Assembly: GCA_002694745.1 (NCBI GenBank)
Contig: NZMY01000013.1
Location: forward strand, 62,001-126,000
DNA: 64,000 nt
Direction: 5' to 3'
From: Croceicoccus sp.
Lineage (GTDB): Bacteria; Pseudomonadota; Alphaproteobacteria; Sphingomonadales; Sphingomonadaceae
Positions 1 through 7,782 of the stretch are shown piece by piece. Position 1 is the first letter of the stretch. Each line of letters begins with the position of its first letter. The notes beneath the pieces are model-generated. The model saw only the letters and a list, made by a program, of their open reading frames with translations. It searched no databases and was not told the DNA's origin. Made by a program: the position numbers and the translations under genes.

Positions 1-1098
1 CTCAACGAACAGCCGGGGCCGCGCGTCGGATATTACAGCCACAACATCCGGCGCGGCAAACGCGAGAGTGCGGCGCGCACCTTCCTCGATCCGGCGCGCA
101 GGCGTCCGAACGTGCGCGTGGTGACCGGCGCGCGGGCCGAGCGCATCACTTTCGACGGCAAGCGGGCCACCGGCATCGACGTGCTGGTGGATGGAGAAAT
201 GACGCATTTCGCCTGCTCGGGCGAGATCGTCGTGTCGGCGGGCGCGATCGAAAGCCCGCTGCTGCTCCAGCGGTCGGGCATCGGCGATGCGGCATGGCTG
301 CGCGGCAAGGGCGTCGATCCGCTGATCGACAATGCCCATGTCGGCGCACATCTGAACGAGCATCTGTCGCTGTCGATGCCCTATCGGCTGAAGTCGGGCA
401 AAGGCACCAATCGCCAGTTCTATGGCGCGGGCGCGGCGCTGGCAATGGCGCGCTACATGCTGACCGGCGGCGGGATCATGGCGACCGGCCCGTTCGAAGT
501 GGGCGCGTTCCTCAATGTCGCGCATCCCGACGGGCGGGTCGATGCGCAGTTCTATCTGGGCGCCTATACCTTCGAGGTGGGGGACGAGAACAATCCGGTC
601 CCTCTGGACAAGATCGACCGGCAGCCGGGCATCACCATCTATGCCTCGCTGCTGCGGCTGAGCAGCGAAGGCAGTATCAGGATCGGCGGAGCGGGCGTGT
701 CGGATGCGCCCGACATCCAGCCCAATTTCCTCTCGACCGAGCATGACCGGGCGAGCGCGGTGGCGCTGGTGCGGCGGATGCGTGCCTTCATGGACGCGCC
801 GCCGCTGGGCGCGCGGGTGGGCGAGGAATTGCTGCCGGGACGCGATGTCGAGGGGGACGAGGCGATACTGGCGTTCTTCCGGCGCTATTCGACCTGCGGG
901 CTGCATGGCATCGGCACCTGCCGGATGGGCAGTGGCGACGACAGCGTGGTGGACGCACAGCTCCGGGTACGCGGCGTGACGGGGGTGCGCGTGGCGGATT
1001 GCTCGATCATGCCCGGACAGGTCACCGGCAACACCAATGCGCCCGCCATGGCCATCGGGCTGCGCTGCGCCGACATGATGCGACAGGCGCCCGCCTAG
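1..1098 (+). CDS. GMC-family FAD oxidoreductase (choline/alcohol dehydrogenase-like), 5' end missing
   Basis: The open frame enters from the left edge without a start, so this is the C-terminal 365 residues of a protein that is normally about 530-560 aa; the Rossmann FAD-binding N-terminus lies outside the window. The second GMC signature is visible (GAIESPLLLQRSGIG), and the C-terminal domain carries the active-site His region HGIGTCRMG and the Asn in NTNAPAMAIG. Family members oxidise primary alcohols, choline or sugars with FAD. It ends 12 bases from the convergent P450 gene. The neighbourhood (TIM-barrel protein, P450) does not fix the substrate. The family call is firm; the substrate is unknown. 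Confidence 0.9.
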   Translation, partial: LNEQPGPRVGYYSHNIRRGKRESAARTFLDPARRRPNVRVVTGARAERITFDGKRATGIDVLVDGEMTHFACSGEIVVSAGAIESPLLLQRSGIGDAAWLRGKGVDPLIDNAHVGAHLNEHLSLSMPYRLKSGKGTNRQFYGAGAALAMARYMLTGGGIMATGPFEVGAFLNVAHPDGRVDAQFYLGAYTFEVGDENNPVPLDKIDRQPGITIYASLLRLSSEGSIRIGGAGVSDAPDIQPNFLSTEHDRASAVALVRRMRAFMDAPPLGARVGEELLPGRDVEGDEAILAFFRRYSTCGLHGIGTCRMGSGDDSVVDAQLRVRGVTGVRVADCSIMPGQVTGNTNAPAMAIGLRCADMMRQAPA

Positions 1099-1110
1099 CG
1101 CCTGCGCCCT

Positions 1111-2313
1111 TCAGCCATCCCAGCGCAGCACCAGCCGGTCGATATGCGCGTTGATCCCGCCTGCCTGCCGCAGTTCGGAGGCATTGGCGACGGTGAAATC
1201 GGGAATGCGCCGCAGCCATTCCTGCAGCGTAATCGCCACTTCGCTGCGCGCCAGTTCCTGCCCCGGACAGCGATGCGGCCCCTGCCCGAACGCCGAATGA
1301 CGCGGCCGCGCGCGGTCGATGTCGACGCTCATGGGATCCTCGTTCTCGCGCTCGTCGACGCCGTGCACCACCGTCGGGCAGGCGACCAGATCGCCCGCGC
1401 GCAGATGGATGCCGTGATACTCCATGTCCTGCCGCACGATCCGCGCGATGGTGACCGAGCCATAGCGGCGGAACAGTTCGGCCACCGCGCGCGGGGCCAA
1501 ATCCGGATCGGCGATCAGGCGGCGGCGCATCTCTTCATCGCCCGCCAGATGCAGCATGGCAAAGCCGAGGAAATTGACGACCGTGTCCATCCCCGCGACC
1601 AGCACCTGCAGCGTCAGTACCAGCGCTTCCTCTGCCGTCATGCTGCGCCCTTCGAACGGGCGGCCGACCATGCGGCTGATCATGTCCTCGCCGGGGTTTT
1701 CCATACGCCGCGTGACGACCGGCAGCAGATAGGCCGCCATCTCGTCGCGCGCCTCGGCCATGGTCATTTCCGAACCGGGATTGGTCATCATGTCGGTGAG
1801 GTATTTGAGCCGCGGCGCATCGCCGGCCGGTAGGTCGACAAGGTCCATGAAGATGCGGATCGGCAGGATCGCGCTGTAATGCTCGATAAACTCGACCTCG
1901 CCGTCGTCCACGAAACCGTCGATCAGCTCGCCCGCCAGCTTGCGGATGCCGGGTTCGAGGTCGCGCACGAATTTCAGCGACAGGTTCTCGTTCAGCTGCT
2001 TGCGATACCAGCGGTGTTCGGGCGGATCGATGGTGGTGGGGATCAGCCCCGAATGCTCTTCCCCCGCAGAGCGCGGCAGGATGATCACGCGCGAGGAGAA
2101 GCGTTCGTGGTCCGCCAATATCTCGGCCACCAGCTCGCCGCGCAGGGCGATCCAGTGCCCCTCGTTCCGGTCGGTCCAGACGATGTCGGGGCTCGCATCC
2201 TGCAGCCGCTTCCACGCGTCGTGAAAGCCCTGCTCCATGCCGGGCAGGGCATAGATGTCGGCATCGACCAGCCGGTCCGCGGCAAGCCCGTCGGGGCGCT
2301 CCAGCACCGTCAT
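1111..2313 (-). CDS. Cytochrome P450
   Basis: This is a 400-aa soluble bacterial P450. Landmarks are the I-helix oxygen-activation motif AGMDT at residues 240-244, the K-helix ExxR at E279-R282, and the haem loop FGQGPHRCPG at 342-351 with Cys349 as the proximal ligand. It is the last gene of a three-gene operon: its ATG overlaps the stop of the TIM-barrel gene by 4 bases, so translation is probably coupled. Class I bacterial P450s need a ferredoxin and a reductase, and neither is encoded next to it. A role in hydroxylating a terpenoid, steroid or fatty-acid-like substrate is likely from context, but the substrate is not readable. Confidence 0.95.
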   Translation of the reverse strand: MTVLERPDGLAADRLVDADIYALPGMEQGFHDAWKRLQDASPDIVWTDRNEGHWIALRGELVAEILADHERFSSRVIILPRSAGEEHSGLIPTTIDPPEHRWYRKQLNENLSLKFVRDLEPGIRKLAGELIDGFVDDGEVEFIEHYSAILPIRIFMDLVDLPAGDAPRLKYLTDMMTNPGSEMTMAEARDEMAAYLLPVVTRRMENPGEDMISRMVGRPFEGRSMTAEEALVLTLQVLVAGMDTVVNFLGFAMLHLAGDEEMRRRLIADPDLAPRAVAELFRRYGSVTIARIVRQDMEYHGIHLRAGDLVACPTVVHGVDERENEDPMSVDIDRARPRHSAFGQGPHRCPGQELARSEVAITLQEWLRRIPDFTVANASELRQAGGINAHIDRLVLRWDG

Positions 2314-3119
2314 CGCGCTGCCTCCGTCACGGCCTGCGTTTGCAGCCAGCGGCGCGTCGCCTGCGCCACGGCCTTTGCGCGCTCGCCCAGATCGGGAAAC
2401 GCCTCACGCAGCGCGCGCGAGCGCAATTCGATGCTGAGCGGGATATCGCCGGGCAGCGCCGCATAAAGCTCGCGCAGCGGCAGCGCCCCCTCCCCGCATT
2501 GCTCGCGCAGGTCGAGCGCATCGGTCAGGATCGCGTCCATGTCGTCCAGCGCAGGCCGCGCGGCGGGCGCATCGCAGAATTGCGCATAGGGCAGCAGATG
2601 CGGATCGGCCGAGCGGATCAGGTCGAGCGGCGTGCCCGACCGGTCGACATGGATCGGATCGACCAGCAGAGCCGCCAGCGGATGATCGACCGCGCCGATC
2701 ACGTCCATCGCCGCCGCGCCGTCCCGCACTTCGGTGAAGATCCCGAATTCCAGCGCTACCCGCATGCCCGACCCTTCGGCATATTCGCACAAGGCGCGCA
2801 ATTGCGCCGCCGTCTCGCCCGCATCGGGCAGCGAGGACACGCACAAGGCATTGGCCGCGCCCAGCTCGGCCCCCACGTCCAGCACGATGCGCTGATCGTC
2901 GAGCGTGCGGTCGGGCCGCAGCCAGATCACCTCGACATCCAGCACCGGCAGCTTGGTCGCGGCCAGGATCGCGCGGGCTTCGCGCGTGTCGGCGGCGGAC
3001 CATTCGCCCGGTTCGACCCACAGCCCCACCATGTCGAAGCCGCCCTCCTCGGCGGCCCAGATCACTTCGGACGCGGGAATATCGGGCATCACTCCCGATG
3101 CCAGCGAGATCCGGTTCAT
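2310..3119 (-). CDS. Sugar phosphate isomerase/epimerase-like TIM barrel protein (AP endonuclease 2 / xylose isomerase fold)
   Basis: A 269-aa protein with the pattern of the xylose-isomerase-like TIM barrel family: an N-terminal strand leading to a WAAEEGGFDMVGLW segment, the mid-protein strand with MRVALEFG, and LLVDPIHVDRSGTPLDL, where Glu, Asp and His metal ligands are expected. The family includes isomerases, epimerases, dehydratases and C-glycoside deglycosidase subunits. It sits between an NTF2-fold gene (1-base gap) and the P450 (4-base overlap). Its presence in a P450 operon suggests it acts on an oxidised intermediate rather than a free sugar, but this is inference. Specific reaction unknown. 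Confidence 0.8.
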   Translation of the reverse strand: MNRISLASGVMPDIPASEVIWAAEEGGFDMVGLWVEPGEWSAADTREARAILAATKLPVLDVEVIWLRPDRTLDDQRIVLDVGAELGAANALCVSSLPDAGETAAQLRALCEYAEGSGMRVALEFGIFTEVRDGAAAMDVIGAVDHPLAALLVDPIHVDRSGTPLDLIRSADPHLLPYAQFCDAPAARPALDDMDAILTDALDLREQCGEGALPLRELYAALPGDIPLSIELRSRALREAFPDLGERAKAVAQATRRWLQTQAVTEAAR

Positions 3120-3120
3120 C

Positions 3121-3549
3121 TCACGCGCCCCGCGGCTGCTTCTGCTTGTGAATATTGCGGAAACTGCGCTTCGAGAACAGCCAGCGCCCGTCCACCTTCA
3201 CGCATTCATCCTCATACGCGCCGCGGTCGCGCACCGTGTCGCCGTCCTGGTCATAGACCTCGGCGGTCCAGCAGCGGACCTTGGCGCGGTCGCCCTCCAC
3301 CTCGATCGCGCCGGGCCAGGCCTGGAACATGATTCCGGGATATTGCGCCATTGCGGACACCCACAGATTGACGATATTCTCGCGTCCGGTCTGGGGCGGA
3401 AACTCAGGATAATCGGGCATTTCCCAACGCGCATCCTCGGCCCAGCAGGCGACCCAATCTTCGGCGTCGCGGCGCGTGACCGCATCGGCATAGGCCTCGA
3501 TCAGTTCGCGTATGGCAAGGCGGTCCTCGGCAGGTCCGGTATAGCCCAT
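3121..3549 (-). CDS. NTF2-fold (SnoaL-like) small protein
   Basis: A 142-aa protein beginning with the typical helix of SnoaL-like/NTF2 proteins (DRLAIRELIEAYADAVTRRD), followed by W/E-rich strands (EDWVACWAEDARWEMPD) and a C-terminal strand pair ending in a basic tail. This fold covers ketosteroid isomerase, scytalone dehydratase, polyketide cyclases and oxygenase beta subunits. First gene of the operon with the TIM barrel protein and the P450. A purine-rich ribosome site (GGGAGAGAGAGA) precedes the ATG. It resembles the protein at 19967-20416 in its opening (both GPxEDRxAIRE), suggesting a shared subfamily. Catalytic role not determined. Confidence 0.8.
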   Translation of the reverse strand: MGYTGPAEDRLAIRELIEAYADAVTRRDAEDWVACWAEDARWEMPDYPEFPPQTGRENIVNLWVSAMAQYPGIMFQAWPGAIEVEGDRAKVRCWTAEVYDQDGDTVRDRGAYEDECVKVDGRWLFSKRSFRNIHKQKQPRGA

Positions 3550-3660
3550 TCTCTCTCTCCCTTATGGTTTGAAGAGGCAGACTAGATCAACGCCGCAACG
3601 CTGAAACCTGTGGCATTATGCAGGGTCGGGTAACGCAAATGCGGATCAGCATCCCGGCCG

Positions 3661-3685
3661 GGAACCTTCCGGCCTGTCAGTAGTT
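3661..3685 (+). promoter_or_regulatory. Candidate EcfG-type (general stress) promoter
   Basis: GGAAC at 3661-3665 is followed after 16 bases by aGTT (3682-3685), close to the alphaproteobacterial EcfG consensus GGAAC-N16/17-CGTT with one mismatch. It lies about 145 bases upstream of the hybrid kinase start. The adjacency to an HWE-kinase operon makes the match plausible, but a single hit with a mismatch is weak. Confidence 0.3.
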
Positions 3686-3829
3686 CCGCGTGATTAATCT
3701 GGCTGGAGGGACGGTTTTCAGACAATGGCTATTCATGCGGTGACAACCCAAAACCGTGCATCTGCGGCACCGGCATCTTGCCATCGGGAGCGGCGTTCGT
3801 AACAAGACGTCAACCGTAGGAAACCAAAC

Positions 3830-6800
3830 TTGAACACCAAAACCGCGCGCGGCACCGCCCGCAATCGTCTGCTTTTGCTTTACGTTCTGCTGGCAGTGCT
3901 CGTCGCCCTGCCGTTTCTGGCCGACCTCGTGTTCGCGCTGGGGACTGCGTCATGGGTGATCTACCTGCTGCCCGTGGCGCTGGCCTATCTGACGCCGCAT
4001 CCGAAACTGCCGCCCGTCATCGCGGCGGTGGCGACGCTGCTGACGATCGCCGGTTTCACGCTGGCCCCCGCCGGTATCGATCCGGCGCTGGCGATGATGA
4101 ACCGCGCGCTGGGAACAGCCGTCGTGTGGACGGTGGCGATCATCGGCTATTTCTTCATCCAGAACCGGCAGGTCGTGCGGCGCGAACAATGGCTGCAGAC
4201 GGGACAGGTCGGGCTTGCGCAGGCCATGGGCGGCGAACAGCCGCTCGACCGGCTGGGGGCCAGCGCGCTCGATTTCCTCGTCGACTATCTCGACGCGCAG
4301 GCGGGCGCGATCTTCATCCGCAATGGCGAGGGATTCCGCCGTCATGCGAGCTATGGCGTCCCCGCGGACGGGCGCGTTCCGGAAAGCTTCGGCGACGGCG
4401 ATGGGCTGCTGGCGCAGGCGGCGAAGGAAGGCCGCAGCTTCGTCATCGACGATGTGCCCGACGGCTATCTCTATTACGGGTCGGGCCTCGGCAGCGCGAA
4501 ACCCGCGCAGATTGTCATTGCGCCCACCTGTGTTGACGGCGACGTCAATGCGGTGATCGAACTCGGCTTCCGCGAAGCATCGCCCGACGCGCTCGCCATG
4601 CTGGACCGCGCCGGTGAGCAGATGGGTGTCACGATCCGGTCGGCCAAGTATCGCGCGCGGCTGCGCGAACTGCTGGAGGAAACGCAGCAGCAGGCCGAGG
4701 AACTGCAGGCGCAGAGCGAGGAGTTGCGCGCCAGCAATGACGAGCTGGAACAGCAGAGCCGCGAATTGCAGGCCTCCGCCGAACAGCTCGAGGAACAGCA
4801 GGTCGAGCTGGAACAGACCAACGCCCAGCTTGAGGAACAGACCCGCCAGCTTGAAATGCAGCGCGACGAGCTGGCGCGCGCGACCAATTCTCTGAAGAGC
4901 CAGGCGGGCGAGCTGGAACAGGCAAGCCGCTACAAGTCAGAATTCCTCGCCAATATGAGCCACGAATTGCGCACGCCGCTCAATTCGCTGCTGATCATGG
5001 CGCGGCTGCTGGCCGAGAACCGCGACGGCAATCTTTCCGCCACGCAGGTCAAGCATGCCGAGACGATCGAGACGTCGGGCAACGATCTGCTGGCGCTGAT
5101 CAACGACATCCTCGACATTTCGAAGATCGAAGCGGGCAAACTGGAATTGCAGCCGCGCCGCTTCCGCGTCGGGCCGACGCTCGAAAAGTTGCGCTCGCAG
5201 TTCAACGCTTCCGCCGCCGACAAGGGGCTGACGCTCGAGGTGTCCACCGGGTCCGATACGCCCGAGGAGATCGAGACCGATCCCCAGCGGCTGGAGCAGG
5301 TGCTCAAGAACTTCCTGTCGAACGCGATCAAGTTCACCGACAACGGCAAGGTCACCATCGAGCTTTCGGGACGCGATAACGGGCGTCTGTCCTTTACCGT
5401 GCGCGACACGGGCGTGGGGATTCCCGCCGACAAGCAGAAGGCGATTTTCGAACCCTTCCGGCAGGCCGACGGCACCGTCAGCCGCAAATATGGCGGCACC
5501 GGCCTCGGCCTCTCGATTTCGCGCGAACTGGCGCATCTGCTGGGCGGCGAGGTGTCGGTCAGCAGCCAGCCCGGCGAGGGCAGCGCCTTCACGCTGGTCC
5601 TGCCGGCCGAATACCAGCCCGCGTCCGTCGCGCCCCGCCCTGCCCCTGCAGCGACCGGCTCGCAGCCGTCGAACCCTCTGCCCGCCCGCCGCCGCAGCGC
5701 GGTGCCGGTCGCCGACGACCGCGAGCAATTGTCGGGCGATGCGCGCGTGATCCTGATCGTGGAGGACGATCCGGTCTTTGCCAGCATCCTGTCCGACATC
5801 GCGCACGAACAGGGTTTCCAGTGCCTCGTCGCGGGCACGGCGGACGAAGGCGCGCTGATGGCTCGTCAGTATCTGCCGCACGCGGTCATCCTCGACATGA
5901 ACCTGCCCGACCATACCGGCCTGTCGGTGCTCGACCGGATCAAGCGCGACGTGCGCACGCGCCATATCCCCGTTCATGTCGTGTCGGTCGACGACGACAG
6001 CCAGGCGGCGCTGTCCAGCGGGGCTATCGGCTATTTGTTCAAGCCGGTGAAGCGCGAGCAACTGGTCGACATGCTCGAAGGGTTGGAAGCGCGCATGGCG
6101 CAGCGCATGCGCCGCGTGCTGGTGGTGGAGGACGACCAGCGGCAGGCCGAAAGCGTCAAACTGCTGCTGGCCAGCCGCGACGTCGAGACGGTGGAGGCCC
6201 ATTCCGCCGCCGACTGCATCGAACGCCTTGGCAGCGAGACCTTCGACTGCATGGTGCTCGACCTCAACCTGCCGGACGCCTCGGGCCTCGACCTCCTGGA
6301 AAAACTGAGCGCGGACGAGAATCTCGGCTTCCCGCCCGTGATCGTCTACACCGGCCGCGACCTCAGCGCGGACGAGGAATTGCGCCTGCGCAAATATTCC
6401 AAGTCGATCATCGTCAAGGGCGCCAAGTCCCCCGAACGCCTGCTGGACGAGGTGACCTTGTTCCTCCACCAGATCGTGTCCGACCTGCCCGAACCGCAGC
6501 AGGCGCTGATCGCCAAGTCGCTGACCCGCGATGCCGCGCTGGAAGGCCGCCGCGTGCTGCTGGTCGAGGATGATATCCGCAACGTCTATGCCGTCACCAG
6601 CATCTTCGAACCGCACGGCGTCGAAGTGGAAATCGCGCGCAACGGGCGCGAGGCGCTGACCGCGCTGCAGAATGCCGCCGACGGAGGCGAGCCGGTTGAT
6701 CTGGTGCTCATGGACGTGATGATGCCCGAGATGGACGGCCTCACCGCCACGCGTGAGATGCGAAAGGCCGACTGGGGCCGCAACCTCCCCGTCATCATGC

Positions 6801-6925
6801 TGACCGCCAAGGCCATGGCGCAGGACCAGCAGGAATGTATCGAGGCGGGAGCGAACGATTATCTGGCCAAGCCGCTCGACGTCGACAAGCTGCTGTCGCT
6901 GGTGCGTGTCTGGATGCCGCGATGA
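3830..6925 (+). CDS. Membrane hybrid histidine kinase with GAF domain, Q/E-rich coiled coil and three receiver domains
   Basis: A 1031-aa sensor kinase. Order: hydrophobic N-terminus with about three to four membrane segments (residues 13-110), GAF-like sensor (about 140-270), a long Gln/Glu-rich heptad coiled coil (about 278-370), HisKA with phospho-accepting His378 in NMSHELRTPLN, HATPase with DTGVGIP and GGTGLGLSIS, then three receivers with phospho-acceptors Asp689, Asp811 and Asp962. The start is TTG: an in-frame stop lies 28-30 bases upstream, no ATG follows before residue 89, and GTAGGA sits at the right distance. It overlaps the CheR gene by 4 bases. The coiled coil beside a methyltransferase gene suggests methylation-tuned signalling (inference). 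Confidence 0.92.
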   Translation: MNTKTARGTARNRLLLLYVLLAVLVALPFLADLVFALGTASWVIYLLPVALAYLTPHPKLPPVIAAVATLLTIAGFTLAPAGIDPALAMMNRALGTAVVWTVAIIGYFFIQNRQVVRREQWLQTGQVGLAQAMGGEQPLDRLGASALDFLVDYLDAQAGAIFIRNGEGFRRHASYGVPADGRVPESFGDGDGLLAQAAKEGRSFVIDDVPDGYLYYGSGLGSAKPAQIVIAPTCVDGDVNAVIELGFREASPDALAMLDRAGEQMGVTIRSAKYRARLRELLEETQQQAEELQAQSEELRASNDELEQQSRELQASAEQLEEQQVELEQTNAQLEEQTRQLEMQRDELARATNSLKSQAGELEQASRYKSEFLANMSHELRTPLNSLLIMARLLAENRDGNLSATQVKHAETIETSGNDLLALINDILDISKIEAGKLELQPRRFRVGPTLEKLRSQFNASAADKGLTLEVSTGSDTPEEIETDPQRLEQVLKNFLSNAIKFTDNGKVTIELSGRDNGRLSFTVRDTGVGIPADKQKAIFEPFRQADGTVSRKYGGTGLGLSISRELAHLLGGEVSVSSQPGEGSAFTLVLPAEYQPASVAPRPAPAATGSQPSNPLPARRRSAVPVADDREQLSGDARVILIVEDDPVFASILSDIAHEQGFQCLVAGTADEGALMARQYLPHAVILDMNLPDHTGLSVLDRIKRDVRTRHIPVHVVSVDDDSQAALSSGAIGYLFKPVKREQLVDMLEGLEARMAQRMRRVLVVEDDQRQAESVKLLLASRDVETVEAHSAADCIERLGSETFDCMVLDLNLPDASGLDLLEKLSADENLGFPPVIVYTGRDLSADEELRLRKYSKSIIVKGAKSPERLLDEVTLFLHQIVSDLPEPQQALIAKSLTRDAALEGRRVLLVEDDIRNVYAVTSIFEPHGVEVEIARNGREALTALQNAADGGEPVDLVLMDVMMPEMDGLTATREMRKADWGRNLPVIMLTAKAMAQDQQECIEAGANDYLAKPLDVDKLLSLVRVWMPR

Positions 6926-7782
6926 ACGATACGCTGGCACCGCATGAGGAGATCGAGGCCGAGCTGCTGCTGGAAGCGATATTCCGGCAGTATCACTATG
7001 ATTTCCGGGGATATTCGCGCGGTTCGCTGCATCGCCGACTGATCCGCGCGATGCAGCGTTTCGATTGCGAAAGCCTGTCGCAGTTACAGCACATGCTGCT
7101 GCGCGATCCGGCGGTGTTCGGCGAACTGATGGGCTTTCTGACCATCCAGGTCAGCGAGATGTTCCGCGACCCCGCCTATTTCCGTGCGCTGCGCGAAAAG
7201 GTGATCCCGCATCTGCGCACCTTCCCTTCGCTGAAGGTCTGGATCGCGGGCTGCGCCAATGGCGAGGAATTCTATTCGCTGGCCATCCTGTTCCGCGAGG
7301 AAGGGCTGGAGGACCGCACCATCTTCTATTGCACCGACATCAGCCCCGCCGCGCTGCAAAAGGCCGAAGCGGGTATTTTCGATCTCGACCGCATCCAGCT
7401 TTATACCGAGAACCATCGCCTTTCGGGCGGGCACTCGTCACTGTCGGATTACTATACCGCTGCCTATGGCGCGGCGGTCTTCGACAAGAGCCTGCGCCGC
7501 CGCGCGGTATTCGCGCAGCACAACCTCGCCAGTGATCACGTCTTTACCGAGGCGCAGCTGGTGTCGAGCCGCAACGTGCTGATCTATTTCGACCGCGAAT
7601 TGCAGGACCGCTCGCTGGGGCTGTTCGGCGAATCGCTGGTGCGCGGCGGATTCCTGGGGCTGGGATCACGCGAAACCCTGCGCTTCTCGCATCACGGCGA
7701 CGGCTTCGACGATTTTGACGCCGAGCAGAAGATCTATCGCCGCAATGCCCTTGCGCTGGAAAGGACGGCCAATGCTGCCTGA
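6922..7782 (+). CDS. CheR-family SAM-dependent protein-glutamate methyltransferase
   Basis: A 286-aa protein with both CheR halves: the N-terminal helical domain ending in GFLTIQVSEMFRDPAYF, and the Rossmann SAM domain with the variant motif I AGCANGEEFYSLAI (usual form GCSTGEEPYS) and the conserved RNVLIYFD. The chosen ATG overlaps the kinase stop as ATGA; a longer reading upstream is possible but would overlap the kinase by 91 bases. No methyl-accepting chemoreceptor and no cheB methylesterase are in the window, so the substrate may be the Gln/Glu-rich coil of the adjacent kinase. The gene overlaps the next one by 11 bases, forming a tightly coupled three-gene operon. Confidence 0.88.
   Translation: MNDTLAPHEEIEAELLLEAIFRQYHYDFRGYSRGSLHRRLIRAMQRFDCESLSQLQHMLLRDPAVFGELMGFLTIQVSEMFRDPAYFRALREKVIPHLRTFPSLKVWIAGCANGEEFYSLAILFREEGLEDRTIFYCTDISPAALQKAEAGIFDLDRIQLYTENHRLSGGHSSLSDYYTAAYGAAVFDKSLRRRAVFAQHNLASDHVFTEAQLVSSRNVLIYFDRELQDRSLGLFGESLVRGGFLGLGSRETLRFSHHGDGFDDFDAEQKIYRRNALALERTANAA

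Noticed and set aside
4937-6940. Long antisense open frame opposite the hybrid kinase (667 codons), and similar ones at 26689-28110 and 42855-44342
   Set aside because: They mirror strong genes on the other strand, have low-complexity His/Arg/Gln-rich translations without family motifs, and are expected in GC-rich DNA.
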